From assembly GCA_032358255.1 (NCBI GenBank), contig JAULBX010016083.1, forward strand, positions 1 to 64,000: a DNA stretch of 64,000 bases, read 5' to 3'. The notes under the pieces are model-generated. The model was not told the origin of the DNA and did not search any database. It saw only the letters and a list, made by a program, of their open reading frames with translations. Origin of the DNA: Heterotrichella gracilis (Eukaryota; Sar; Xanthophyceae; Tribonematales; Xanthonemataceae). Positions 1 through 11,194 of this stretch are shown piece after piece. Positions within the stretch are counted from its first letter, which is position 1; each line of letters begins with the position of its first letter. The position numbers and the translations under genes were made by a program.

Positions 1-198
1 CCAGGAAAGAGCTGCGTGGCGCCGCATGTGCAAGACTGACTGCTAATCTGGCTATTTTGCTGGAATGCATGTAACTAGCTAACTATTGTAAGCCTGGACA
101 TTCAGAGTTATATTTTCCTGTACCTATTCACACCTTTGCGTAGACAGTGGCTGTGGGCAGTGCAGCAATACCTCACGACACACTCCCTCCAGTCTGCG
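1..198. other. Window edge, no gene recognised
   Basis: No supported coding exon. Bases 11-80 hold a copy of a degenerate dispersed repeat that is also present inside an intron of the phosphatase gene near 4119-4190 (see the repeat entry). Confidence 0.4.
11..80 (+). repeat. Degenerate dispersed repeat, copy 1
   Basis: GCGCCGCATGTGCAAG followed by TGACTGCT..CTGGCT and TTGCTGGA.TGCAT also occurs at about 4119-4190 in intron 4 of the phosphatase gene. A related segment with TGGCTGTTTTGCTGGATGCA lies near 23255-23295 in an intron of the amidotransferase gene. Length is about 70 bp; no coding capacity, terminal repeats or target-site duplications seen. Confidence 0.5.
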
Positions 199-1046
199 CT
201 AGGGATCAAAGTATTTTGCCTTGAGGGACCAAACGGGTTCTGGCTCCATGTGATAGTAAGCAGGACCAAGTGGGAACTTGCCAGCCTCCACAGGGGTTAA
301 ACCCATTGCACTGGCACCCCATTTGGGGGAGGCGCCACTGTGTGCAGATGCCGCACTGACAAGGAGGCTGTCTGCAGGCCTCTTCAGCGTGTGCCCAGAT
401 AAACTGTGCGCCTTGGAATGGTGCAGGCTAGGTGCTGGACGCCACAAGTTGACCAGGCTTGCATGCTTGTCCTCTTGCACACATGGCGGTTGTGTTGGCA
501 GCCTTTGTTGGCTGTTCACTGAAGGGTCCTTGTACTGGCATGTCTGTGTCCAATCAGGTACCTGTCTGTGCTGGTAACCTGTCGACTGCTGCCACTGCAC
601 TTCCTTCCTGTTGACTGTCTTGCTGTTGATGGCGAGTTTAGAAGAAACTCCAGGGTGAGTTGGATGGGTGGCATGCTGGAATCTCTGTGACTTGTGCTGC
701 CGCACAACCCCGCTGATAGTGGTTTGCAGGTGTTCAGGTCCACATTGGTGCCAGGCAACCCATTTGAAAGTGGTTGGGTTTGCAGAGGTTGGGCTGGGTT
801 TCAGTGATACAGATTGCTGCCTGTGAGGTACGAATGGTTGTTCCAGAGGCCTGGCAGTGAGGTTGCCAGTGAAGGCAATAGGCGGGGTGGCGACGGCAAC
901 GCCAGGAGGCAACAGGCAATTCCAAGCTATGTGGAAGTCAATCAGAGCGCCATCTTCCTCCACATGATCGTTCACCTTCGAAGACAGCTGCTTCAAGACG
1001 TTGTAAAGCTCCTCCCTAGTTACCAATGATGGCTGGTCATGTTCCC
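199..1046 (-). CDS. 3' exon of an unrecognised protein (partial model)
   Basis: An open minus-strand frame ends at a stop at 199 and stays open past 1026. There is no ATG at its upstream end. Instead a good acceptor (CCGCAG) sits just above 1046, giving an exon that begins GEHDQPSLVTREELYNVL, so this is most likely the last exon of a multi-exon gene whose upstream exons I could not identify. The first ~45 residues are amphipathic and look protein-like (LYNVLKQLSSKVNDHVEEDG). The remaining ~235 residues are rich in Ser, Pro, His and Gln with no domain I recognise, and could be disordered or partly intronic. Function unknown. A chance long frame remains possible. Confidence 0.35.
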
Positions 1047-2605
1047 CTGCGGTGACACAAGGGAAGAGTTACTGGCAAAGTGAGTCACCCCGCCCACACA
1101 TACAGTGCAATTAATATAAGCTTAATACAAAATCTCTTGGTACAGGCAAGGGACAGGGTTTATTGGCATGAGAACCTTGGCCAGAGGTTGGAAAGGTTGC
1201 CAATTCTCAGCGCAAATTGCTCAGTATTAACGTACCATGTGGCACATGTTGGGTATGCAACAGGATCAGAAGCTCTTGAATAGGGTCTTTCAAGCTGGTA
1301 CTGCTGAAGTGTTGGCCTGCAACAGACAAATAGAGCTCTAGGCACTGACCATGGTTGGCACTGATTTGAAGGTGGAACAGGTCGGGTCTGGTTGAGGACA
1401 GAGGTAGGTACCTAGAGCCGTAGTGTCATTATTGATCCAGTCACTCGTTCTGGTTATATCCAGCGAACCGAACTCTTCAGGTGGCCTTCCCCTGTCAGTG
1501 GCCATGGGAAGGCCACCTGAACCACCTGAACCGGAAGTCAAGTGTGTGCGTGTCATCGGTTTTTATTGCTGGCCAGCTGTTGGAGAGCTGCACCTTACAT
1601 ACCAGTAGTACAAGCAGAACAGAGTTGAGGACTGGCAGTGTCAACAAGACACCTGCCTAAGGTCCCAGTCAGTCGCAGCCACGGATGGAGATGGCGGGTG
1701 GTTTTGAACCCGTCGCCCCCCCTTTCACAGTTGCGATTGCGCATGGCTCGCCGGATAACACAATTTAGGCTCCTATTGCATGTTGAAGCTCCTCGTAGTC
1801 TATATTGCATTGCGACTGGACTGACAAGGGAAACATGCAACGTATTCATTTTGAAACTCAGCTCATTTTTTGGGCTGTGCCTAGCCTAGGGTTCAGGGCT
1901 AGGGTTTAGGCCTGGATAATTCACTTGATTTTCACACTCTTATCCGTTGACACGACGTCGCCCAGCACGTTATCGTAGACTTGCACGCCAATCGTTACCG
2001 ACAATCACACTTCTACTGCTCGTTATCACACTTCAACTGTACGTACTTGTGCCTGTTAAGCGTGTATGCTTAATATCCCAGTGCTAAAACCCCCATATTA
2101 CGGGAGCATATGCATGCCACTGTGTGCACACATCTAGCCCCGGAAGCCCAACAAAGCTTGCTCACTATACGAGGGTAGTCGCATTGGTGAAAGAACTAAG
2201 GGTCAGGCCTGCTAAGATGTTGACAGCGTGCAGCAGCTCTGTCTTCAGCACCGGCACCTGGGTGGGCGCCCGTCCATCGCCGACACAACGGGTGCGACAC
2301 ACAGCACTAGCGAACTTGTCCCAGCAACCAAAGCACAGATCGCAGCGTTCAGCCAGGCACACTGTGCGACTAGACAGGCGTGCTGGTGCGGGTTCACTGG
2401 TATCGCGGCAAGCCACCCTCCAGGCTGCAGTCACAGACCAAGCTCTGCCTGCACTGCCAGAGCTGACAGGTGGGACTCGCAACACAACCACGCCAGCTAG
2501 AAAGCGCACGTGCATACATATGTGCCGGATGCAACTGTTGCTGATACCCGTGATGTCGGCCACGCCCTGTGAATAGCATCTGCTGCACTGGCATGGACCA
2601 CCACC
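1047..2605. other. Intergenic, no gene supported
   Basis: Several frames of 60-150 codons overlap on both strands, but none has coherent composition, a start with splice signals, or a domain I recognise. A telomere-like stretch (AGGGTTCAGGG, then AGGGTTTAGG) lies around 1886-1912. A B-box-like GGTTCAAAACC on the minus strand near 1700 does not fold into a tRNA. Confidence 0.4.
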
Positions 2606-4405
2606 ATGGCTGATAGTTCACTTGGACCCACATGCTTGTGCTGTGCAGACACGTATGAGGAGACCTGTGCATTCAGTGACTTCGCCAACTGGATCATCCC
2701 CGGCAGCGTGCTGCTGGGCAGGTATCCCTTCGTGGAGCCCAGCCGGTGCAGGTGCGCACATGGCTGTGACTATGCACCCCATAGCTGTGGCTAGGATGCT
2801 GCTGGTAGTGTGGTACTCATATTGCACGGTGGGCACTACCGGGTTGGAGCCGGTGTAGTGGCAGTGCTTGCTGTGGTATGGTATTGCTTCTTGAACGTAT
2901 GGTATTGCTTCTTGAACGTAAAGTGGTTAGGGACTGACGTTTGCCCTCCTGCACCAGGTCTCACAAACAGGGCGAGGCGCAGCTGAAGCAGATATTGGAG
3001 GCCGGCATCACCACCTTCGTCTCACTGCAGGTATGCGGTCCCTCCACTCTCCCCAAACTCTCAGACACGCCGCTTGCACTCACAATGACACACAGCAGCA
3101 TGGCCATCCAAGCTTCCCACCCCCCTCAAGAGGTCTACCCTTTGTTGCTCACCTTTGAAATGCATTCCACATGCCGATGCATTCTCCTGCCTGCTGCAGG
3201 ATGAGCTCCCCTCCCAGGACAAGATGCCGATCGGCGGCGTGGAGGGGTTTGACCCCTACCGCCCCACCGCCGAGCTCATCGCCAGCTCCATCTCCGACCC
3301 GCCCTGCATAGAGGAGTGCACACAGCTGCGCACACGCGAGCTCAACAAGTTCCTGCCGCCCTCACGCAAGGCGCCCGTCAATCCCGGGCGCAAGGTCCTT
3401 GAGCTGGACTTTGTGCACTCGCCTATCGTGGACATCAGCATACCCTCCACAGACCAGTGCGTGTTTGCAAGGGGGCTAAATGCCGCGGTGCTGGGGCTGT
3501 GCCGCTGCTCACATGTGGAAGGGTGTTCAAATCGCCCATATGCTGGTTTGCTGCAATGTTTGCATGCCATCAGTGCTGTCGGACTAGCATACCCTCCACA
3601 AAGCAGTGCGTGTTTGCAGGGGGGTGTTGCGGGCGGGCTGGGGCAATGCCGCTGCTCATGTGTGGAAGGGTGTTGGAATTGCTACCCATGTGTGCGGTTG
3701 CCGCAATGTTTGCATGCATGCCAGCAGTGCTGTCAGAAAAACAGTCAGCATGTGTCAGGAACAGGGCGGGAATTCACAGCGCATGAAATTAGCTGTGTGA
3801 TACAATCTAGCTGATGCAATGTAGATGGTTGACAGGTGGTTGCTTGCAGGCTCACAGCATTGCTGGATGATCTGGCTGCCCGCCTGAGCAAGGGGGAGAA
3901 GCTGTACATCCACTGCTGGGGAGGGCGGGGACGCGCAGGCACTGTGGCCACTGCCCTGCTGGCCAAGCTGTATGGCATATCCGCTGACGAGGGTCTGGAG
4001 CGGGTGCAGCGCTCGTTTGACACGCGCAAGGATGGAGGTGCGTTGGTCATGCGGGGCGTCGTGCATTATAGAAATGTACATTTCTTGCTGGCAATGTTTG
4101 TCAAGTGCCAAAATCAACCTGCATGGCGCCGCATGTGCAAGGTTGACTGCTTACCTGGCTCAATTGCTGGATTGCATTTGACTTGCAAAGTGGTTGTCCT
4201 CACACAATGCTGTTGCAACATGCCCGGGGGTCAAGCAGTGCGCATGAACAGCATGAATGGCTGACAGTGGGCTAGAGTTCCCGCTTTAGCTGTACCCTGG
4301 GCAGACGGGGCTTACCCTTGATTGCTGCTACCTCCAGGCCGCAAGTCCCCGGAGACCCAGGAGCAGGTTGACTTTGTGCGCAACTTCATCGCCACACAGC
4401 TGTGA
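2606..4405 (+). CDS. Protein tyrosine / dual-specificity phosphatase-like protein
   Basis: Five exons: 2606-2751, 2958-3030, 3200-3456, 3850-4037 and 4338-4405, joining in frame to 243 residues. Residues 15-30 (NWIIPGSVLLGRYP) match the opening strand of cysteine-based phosphatases. Exon 4 carries the signature loop HCWGGRGRAGT, which fits HCX5R; the Cys and Arg are present, so the enzyme should be active. An upstream Asp (VDISIPSTDQ) could serve as general acid, though I cannot assign it firmly. It probably dephosphorylates phosphotyrosine, phosphoserine or a small phosphorylated substrate in the cytosol; the substrate cannot be told. The ATG was chosen because it starts the exon in frame and a compact N-terminus is usual. 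Intron 3 contains a 149-bp tandem duplication including the 5' splice site. Confidence 0.8.
2871..2921. repeat. 21-bp tandem repeat, two copies, intron 1 of the phosphatase gene
   Basis: The unit GTATGGTATTGCTTCTTGAAC occurs twice head to tail, with the period running through ACGTATGG. It is noncoding and lies upstream of the exon 2 acceptor at 2957. Confidence 0.7.
3437..3735 (+). repeat. 149-bp tandem duplication spanning an exon 3 - intron 3 junction
   Basis: Copy 1 runs about 3437-3585 and copy 2 about 3586-3735. Copy 1 begins in exon 3 (AGCATACCCTCCACAGACCA) and crosses the donor at 3457. Copy 2 repeats AGCATACCCTCCACAAAGCA and the same GTGCGTGTTTGCA donor, followed by the same intron sequence with scattered substitutions. 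The second donor is therefore a plausible alternative 5' splice site, but using it would add intron sequence to the product. Confidence 0.85.
4119..4190 (+). repeat. Degenerate dispersed repeat, copy 2
   Basis: This copy lies within intron 4 of the phosphatase gene and shares the GGCGCCGCATGTGCAAG core and the downstream TTGCTGGATTGCATTTGA with the copy at 11-80. Divergence is moderate, so the two are related but not recent copies. Confidence 0.5.
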
Positions 4406-5576
4406 GGGCGCAGCCTGGTCCAGCTGCCACATCGAGCATCACAGCCTAGCTTACCACGCTATTGATATGAGTGTGAGCGGTCAAGAACGGTGCTGTGGGG
4501 CAGATCAATGTGGGCAGATTGATTTACACTGCTGGCCTTGAGCATGGGATTGCTCAACATGGGGAGTTGTGAGGGCGAGAGATATTGCTCAAAACATACA
4601 TTGCAGCTGCATTCATTTTGCATCAAGTTGAGACAACCGTTGAGACACCTTACGGCGTATCCCTTTCAATGTCATGGGTGAAGTTGAGACAACTTACGGC
4701 GTATCCCTTTCAATGTCATGGGTGCATTGACATTGCACAAACTCGTGCCCCGTGGGTCCATCGGTTACTGTGACAAGTGATCATCCCCGGGGGATTGGGC
4801 AGCAGTTTTGCCAGGGCACTGCATGAGTATTCCATGGACATCAACGGTCACCATTGCCACGGTGACGGCGTATGCACAGTCCTCATTTTGTTTGTAACTA
4901 TGCCTTCACAAGTTACACAAAATACAGCACATATACGTATCATTGAGTGTGAATAGTGTCACCATCACTTTACAAGCATGATTGCACTCATCAATTTCAT
5001 TTCCGAAATTGAATCCAGTCCATGATTTCACGTAAAATTCAACATATTTTCCACCGACTTGGCAGGAAAAAAATGCATTGACGTTCACTGACAATGGGAC
5101 TGTCTTTTATTATCATGAGATACATTGGTGATGCCGTCATTACGGTAACAACTCAAGCAGTAATAGAAATGATCTTCCCTTAAGTGTCCCAATCCAGGCG
5201 GCAAGGTGAAGGATGTCGCTGCAAAATTGGGGCTACTGCCAAACTGGTTGGCCATGGCGTACTGCGTGCCACTGGCCCATGAGCACCCGTGCGTGGTGCT
5301 GTGTACTGGTAGCGTGCACAGCTGTTGCCTCTGAAAAGGCTGATCATTACGGTACCAGACTGGGTACCGTACTACCTACTAACATGGCATGTCAATGATT
5401 GCATTGCTCCGCTGAGTGTGACGCAAGCCCCTGGTGACAACTGGAGCCCAATCACTGGTCCTTTGCAGCTGGTGAATGCACACCGGGGGATGACGTGTGG
5501 GGCCTGACCCACTCTGGCTCGCTGCATGCGGTTAGGTGCTTGCGCAGCCATAGCGCTACTAGCCTATGCTCGTTGC
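4406..5576. other. Convergent 3' region between the phosphatase and ALDH2 genes
   Basis: No coding exon found. An approximately 50-bp unit (AAGTTGAGACAAC, then TTACGGCGTATCCCTTTCAA and TGTCATGGGTG) is repeated twice in tandem at about 4624-4723. TGTAA-type polyadenylation candidates, usual in green algae, lie near 4893 (+) and 4970 (-), but which is used cannot be judged. Confidence 0.45.
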
Positions 5577-8500
5577 TCACAGCCACATGGGCTTGTCCAT
5601 CTTCTGGTACACCGCCTTCACCTGCAGGGGGAATAGCATAGGGGGTCAGAGCCAGGCCACCATAAACGAAAGTGATGGCTGTCCCTGCCTGAAGGCAAAT
5701 CCAACGCCGCGTGGGGCCCATCTACCGAAAGAATAAAGAAAGAAAGCAAGGGGACACACCAGCAAAAACCAGAAGGCAAGCGCACCCAAAATGGACCATG
5801 GCCAGGCTCTGAACCAGGTGCAGGACTGGTAGGCCAAGCCCCATAGGGCTACCACATACCAACCATTCAGTTGGAAGGAAAGAGAAGAAGCGTGCAAGCT
5901 ACAGACATTGGCACTCAGCCCCCCGTCCCTCCCCTTGCCAGCGCTTGCTTGCGCAACTGGACTCCACCCCTCCACCCGCACCTGTGAGTAGTGGTCCAGC
6001 GCATACTCCCCCTTGTCCCTGCCCAGCCCGCTGTACTTGTACCCCCCAAAGGGCACCGCCGAGTCGTACACATTGTAGCAGTTGATCCACACGGTGCCCG
6101 CCTTGAGCCCCCTGGAGATGCTGTTGGCCACGTTGAGGTCGTTGGTGAACACGCCGGCGGCCAGGCCGTACATGCTGGAGTTGGCGCGGGCGACAACCTG
6201 GGTGGGTGGGTGGGTGAAGGTTCAATGCAGACAAGGAAAGGCATGTCAGAAGTCCTGACTAGCTCCAGGGCACGAGGCTGAAAATGCAGACAGCAAGTGG
6301 ACCATTGCTGTATACGCATTACATGCCAACCCACAAAATTTAAGTGCCGCCCAACCTTGCATGGTTCAAATAATGTACAAAATCAAGACAAACTTATTTA
6401 CCGCCCCACCTCATCCAGTGTTGAGTATTTGAGGATTGACTGCACGGGTCCAAAGATTTCCTCCTTGGCGATTGTCATGTCATCAGTCACATCCGTGAAC
6501 ACAGTGGGCTCAATGAAGTAGCCCTGGTCACCGCTGCGAGCGCCGCCTGCGGGGAGTGGCCATGTTTATTTTTTACATTTGCTGTGCGTGTGTGTGTCAA
6601 GCCACCCCAAATGGGGGCACTTGCACATTGAGGAGTGAACACAGCCAGGGCAGTCAGATGCACCTGCATGCCAAGATGCCATGATAAAGCACAGCTGCAC
6701 TCCCCAGCCTGAACCCTTTGCACTTCGATAGTGTGCACTGCCGCTCACCTGCCATCAGGTGGCGCCGTCCGCCTTGCCCTACACCCTACACCGTATACCC
6801 TACACCTCCACCCTCCACCGCACACCCTCCACCTCCACCTTCCCCCTCCACCCCAACAGCCCCCACCTGTCATTAGGGTGGCGCCCTCCGCTTTCCCCTT
6901 CTCAATGTAGCTCATGATCTTCTTGAACTGGTCATCGTCAATCTGCACACCCACAAACAGGGACTGCGTCAGCGCATAGCCCGGCAGGGTGGACATCCTT
7001 ACTTGACAGCTGGCGACGCCAATCCCTTTGCTTCCACACCTGCGCCCTCACGCATTAGTTCTGTAGTACGTCACGACCCCCATTCATGATCACAGCATCA
7101 TGGGGACAGGAAGATTCTACAGCTGTCAGTGCACCGACGCCAAATAGCAAGATTAGCAACCGCGTTAATCGCACGGCGACAGGCAGGTGTAGCATGCAAT
7201 GTACTAAGGTCCTCCTGGTGGAGGCAAACCCCACGCGCACCCAATGCCCTGCTACCTCCCCTGCATCTCCATACTTGGCAGGAGCCACACTACTAGCAAG
7301 CCCACTCGATTGATACCGACCTGCTGCAAAACCCTACACCTGAGCTCCAAGATTTTGCTAAACACATGCGCTCTGTAGCATGGGCACGTGGTACCCCACC
7401 TGCGGCCCCTGCTCCACGTCACCAAAGGGATCTCCCACGGTGCGCGCCTTGGCCCTCGCCGATGCCTTCTCCACGAATTCATCGTAGATGTCCTCATGCA
7501 CAAACAGGCGCGACCCAGCGGCGCAGCACTGGCCGTGGTTGAAGAACAGCGCAAAGTGGGCATCCTCAACTGCCTACGGGGGGCCAAGGGGGGTGGTGGG
7601 TGCAAGTGGATGGTAGCGGAATGGGGAGGTGGAATGTTGCCACCCCCTGTCTCAAGTTGATAAAGTAGGAGTGTACACTGGATACGCCATACGGCAGTGA
7701 ACGGCTTGGATGTCTTTAGGTGTCCCTACACATCCTGCATGGCTGGTATATGGCCCGCACCTGTGGTGATGGGTGCACGTTTGGCATGTGCAGGCCTTCT
7801 TGGAGCTCACAGCTTTGGCCAAACACCACATGCCCACACCAACATGCCCCCTAAACCTTTATCATTGCACCCAAAACCCCTAAGAAACCCCTGCCCTCAC
7901 CTGGTCCACGTTGACGTCCTTCCACACAATGGCGGGGCTCTTGCCGCCCAGCTCCAGGCTGACTGGCTTCACGTTGTCAGCAGCTGCCTTCATCACAAGC
8001 TTGCCAACCTCAGTGCTGCCAGTGAAGGCAACCTGGGCAAACAGGTGGAAACGTTCAGGCGGTATGATTACCGATCATTCGCAATGCAGTTATATTTCTC
8101 ACTATTTGCATTGCTTGAATGATCAGATGTTTAAATGTACTTATATAATGTGATCATATTCAGATTAGATTTGACAAAATTTTAAATTGGATTTAATTAC
8201 AGGAATAAACCATATATTTTTGCAGGTGCGCCCGGTTCCCTGACATAAATCCGAACACAGCCGCGCGCACCTTGTCCACATTCGGGTGCCCCGCCAGCGC
8301 CGCGCCGGCCGTCTCGCCGAACCCTGACAGGATGTTGAGCACGCCCGGCGGCAGCCCCGCCTCCAGCGCCAGCTTGCCCGCCAGCAGCGCAGTGAGCGGC
8401 GTCTGCTCCGCGCACTTGAGCACGATGGTGTTGCCGCAGGCCAGGGCAGGGGCGATCTTCCAGGCCATCATCAGCAGAGGGAAATTCCAGGGAATGATCT

Positions 8501-10489
8501 GGTGAGGAGGGGAAGGAGGGGTGGGCAGGTGGTGGGTTGGAGGGCTTGTTAGAGCAGTGGGGTGCAGTGGGGTCAATGCGCATACAAAGCAGTGCAGCAT
8601 GGGGCATGCGGCTGGGTTGCCAGGTGGGCCTTGGCCTTGCCTGGACGTTTGGAACAGCCCTCACACAGCGCCCTGCCCTGGTGTCCAAGGAGCTTGGAGT
8701 GCTACCTATTCAGAATGGTGTGCGAGGCCTGTTAAGACGGAGCTAGGTGCCTCAGCTTACCTGGCTGCACTGCCGTTTTCATCCAGGTAGGTAATCAAAT
8801 TTGGCAAGGACCCCAACAGGGACTAGGGTTGAGGGTTGAGGACCATACCTGCCCCACCACCCCCAGCGGCTCGTGCAGGGTGTATGCAAAGAAGTTGCCA
8901 AAGGCGCTGTCCACCGGGATTGTCTTGCCGTGGATCTTGTCTGCCCAGCCTGCGTAGTACCTGAGGTGGTCCACGGTGAGGGGCACGTCGGCCACGCGGC
9001 TGAAGAAAATGGGCTTGCCATTGTCCTGCGGAGGGGGTGGTTGGGAAAACTTCGCAAGTTGCTGGAACAGGCAACATTTTACTAATTTTATAGACTTTTA
9101 AATCATCCTGAATTGCGTTGCTTTTGCTTAGCAAAATATTGTGGTGATGAGGGTGCTTGCAGAGCGTAGCAGGGGGGGGTAACACGCATGTGGGGAATAG
9201 CAGTCTTGGTTGAGTGACGATGTATGCAACGGCGACGCCATGCTGAAGCGTTGCTGCATTCCATTCACTCCCATGCACTCAGCATTCTAATAATTTGAGA
9301 TTTTTCAGGCCCTCACCAGCGTCTCCAGCTTTGCAAAGGTCTCCTGGTGCTGCTCAATGAGGTCGGCAAACTTGTAGATGATGCGACCGCGGTCCTGCGG
9401 GCCAAGGGAGGCACAAATTGGTCAATGCCACGATGCAGGAAGGCTGTCCAGCTATATGCATTTGATCGCGCGGTACAAAGCTGGACAGCTGTGCCATCCC
9501 CATGCCGGCATGCCACATGCTTCAATGCCAGTCATTGCCATGTAGTAAGATCAGCAAGACTGTGACACAAGACACCCACTGGCATCACACCTTTGCAGAC
9601 ATCCTTGGCCATGGGCCCTCGTCAAATGCCTTGCGTGCAGCTGCCACTGCCCGGTCCACATCCGCCTTGTCAGCCTCGGCTACGTTCATGATGGGCAGGG
9701 CGGTGCGGGGGTCGATGCTGGCAAAGGTCCTGCCCGAGATGGCGTCCACCATCTCACCGCCGATGATCAGCTGTGGTTGTAGGCAGGAAAGGGGTGTCAG
9801 CGCCCCGAAGGACGGGCATTCAGCTAGCCGCGGGTTAGTAAGTGTCATGGTAATGGGCATGACCAGTGGCATGACAGCCAATGGGCAGGGGGACAGTAGA
9901 TGGGCATTGTGCAACAAGAGAAGCCGCAGTAGCAGAACAAATAATAAGTGCAAAACAGATAGGCCAGATAAATTTGGGATAGAGTTGGTACTATGGGGCT
10001 GGCACACGATGGCTAGACCAGTACTGCATGGCTATATTGTATCTGCTTGCACAAGCAGCACGTATACGCACCTTGGTTGGCACCTGATTGACAGCGGCAG
10101 CCACATCTGGTGCCAGGGATGACCTGTAAACGGGGAGCACCGTGAGTTCTGGCATGCGGTGGTATCGATGTGGCATGAGCCGGTGTGAACCCAATTGCCA
10201 GCGCACCACCTACTTAGCGCCACAGACCGCACAGGTGGCATAACAGCTGGAAAAAAGGGAATCTTATGCATCAATGGGTTATTGAGCGTGTACACTACTC
10301 AGGGAGTTTGATGGCACCCATTCCATGACGTAAGTTACGAGAGCCATGGCTACCATTCCGACTGGATCAAGCTCAGCCGCGCGCCACTTACATGTTGCGG
10401 TCCTTGAACGCCACCACCTGGGCGAACCTGGGTGCCCTTGCCGGCTTAGGCAGGGCATTCTTGCTGAGGGCAAGCGCAAGCCGATACAT
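5577..10489 (-). CDS. ALDH2: Mitochondrial aldehyde dehydrogenase, ALDH2 family
   Basis: Twelve exons (minus, high to low): 10489-10392, 10123-10072, 9770-9591, 9394-9317, 9025-8849, 8498-8271, 8032-7901, 7573-7400, 6942-6867, 6546-6410, 6197-5982, 5621-5577; 530 residues. The enzyme oxidises acetaldehyde and similar aldehydes to acids with NAD+. Exon 1 ([20 protein letters not shown]) is a basic, amphipathic mitochondrial presequence. Catalytic residues are all visible: Asn200 in IIPWNFPL, Glu298 in LELGGKS and nucleophile Cys332 in [10 protein letters not shown]. The Glu-Cys spacing of 34 equals that of human ALDH2 (268/302). The C-terminal [18 protein letters not shown] segment is also typical. 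It is head to head with the WDR48 gene, start codons about 700 bp apart. The intron below exon 9 carries a decayed copy of the exon 9 donor end. Confidence 0.95.
6748..6866 (-). repeat. Decayed exon 9 donor copy plus C-rich minisatellite, ALDH2 intron 9
   Basis: On the plus strand, 6748-6783 (CACCTGCCATCAGG, TGGCGCCGTCCGCC) repeats the exon 9 end and donor at 6861-6900 (CACCTGTCATTAGGG, TGGCGCCCTCCGC). The copy keeps a GT donor but reads through an in-frame TGA. Between them lies an array of CCCTACACC and CCTCCACC units (6778-6860), likely slippage-generated and pyrimidine-rich. Confidence 0.65.
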
Positions 10490-11194
10490 GGGTGGGTACG
10501 TCCGATGTCAATGCCACACGGGCAAAACGTGTGCCAGTCGCGCAAGCCCACAGTCCACCACACCTCACTGTTGCAGAAAACAGCAGACGGTGCAGGCACC
10601 TGGGTTATGTATCTGTATCTAGATAGCTGCGTTGGTCTGGCAACGATCAGTGAGCACCGCCTCGCACACATCTCTCAGAACTCCGAGATGCGCTGCGGAG
10701 CTCGTCGCTTTTTGGCCAAAAATGTATTACTTCAAGATGTGCGGGGGGGTCACGGGCTAGCCATCAGGGGGAGACTATATTGCAACGGGGTTGCATTAAT
10801 AGTCCCCCTGTAGCCATGGCTCTTGAGAAACTGGATGAAGATGGCAAAGCTTGATAACAACTGGGCTTGTAAGGAGCGGTGTGATACACGTGGTCTGTCT
10901 ATACTGGTGTAGCGGCTCGACTTGTGGCCCAACAGCCCAATACCCCCTATCCTGCGCTTGCTCCAGCACCGCGATGCCATAACCTTGGCATAACTCTCAG
11001 TAGGGCCGTTGTTTGCACTTCCTTTCTATGCCTGTTGTCTAGGCCTATCTGTCTTCGGGTATTGTAGGGCATACGAGCGACTCATATATAAACCAACATA
11101 TGCAGTAGCGCAAGCCCAACCCGCGCACCCCCGTGATGTGAGTGGGCTACCCTAGGCAGGTGCTGGCACGCGACCTGGCAAAGGGGCAGCTCAG
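10490..11194. promoter_or_regulatory. Shared 0.7-kb space between divergent ALDH2 (-) and WDR48 (+)
   Basis: Both start codons face outward from this interval, so promoters and 5' leaders of both genes must lie here. No TATA box stands out. It contains a MITE-like inverted repeat at 10755-10815. Confidence 0.45.
10755..10815. repeat. Long imperfect inverted repeat (hairpin)
   Basis: The left arm GGCTAGCC..CAGGGGG..ACTAT pairs with the right arm ATAGTCCCCCTGTAGCC, and an inner TGCAA...TTGCA pair closes a short loop. The element is about 61 bp and nearly all of it can pair. It may be a remnant of a miniature inverted-repeat element or a cruciform/regulatory site in the divergent promoter. No target-site duplication is obvious. 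Confidence 0.55.

Noticed and set aside
1660-1790. tRNA gene on the minus strand (B-box-like GGTTCAAAACC)
   Set aside because: The T-arm stem does not pair and no A-box or acceptor stem could be found at the right distance.
6748-6783. Extra exon in the ALDH2 gene
   Set aside because: It copies the end of exon 9 but has an in-frame stop, and exons 9 and 10 already join in phase to conserved sequence.
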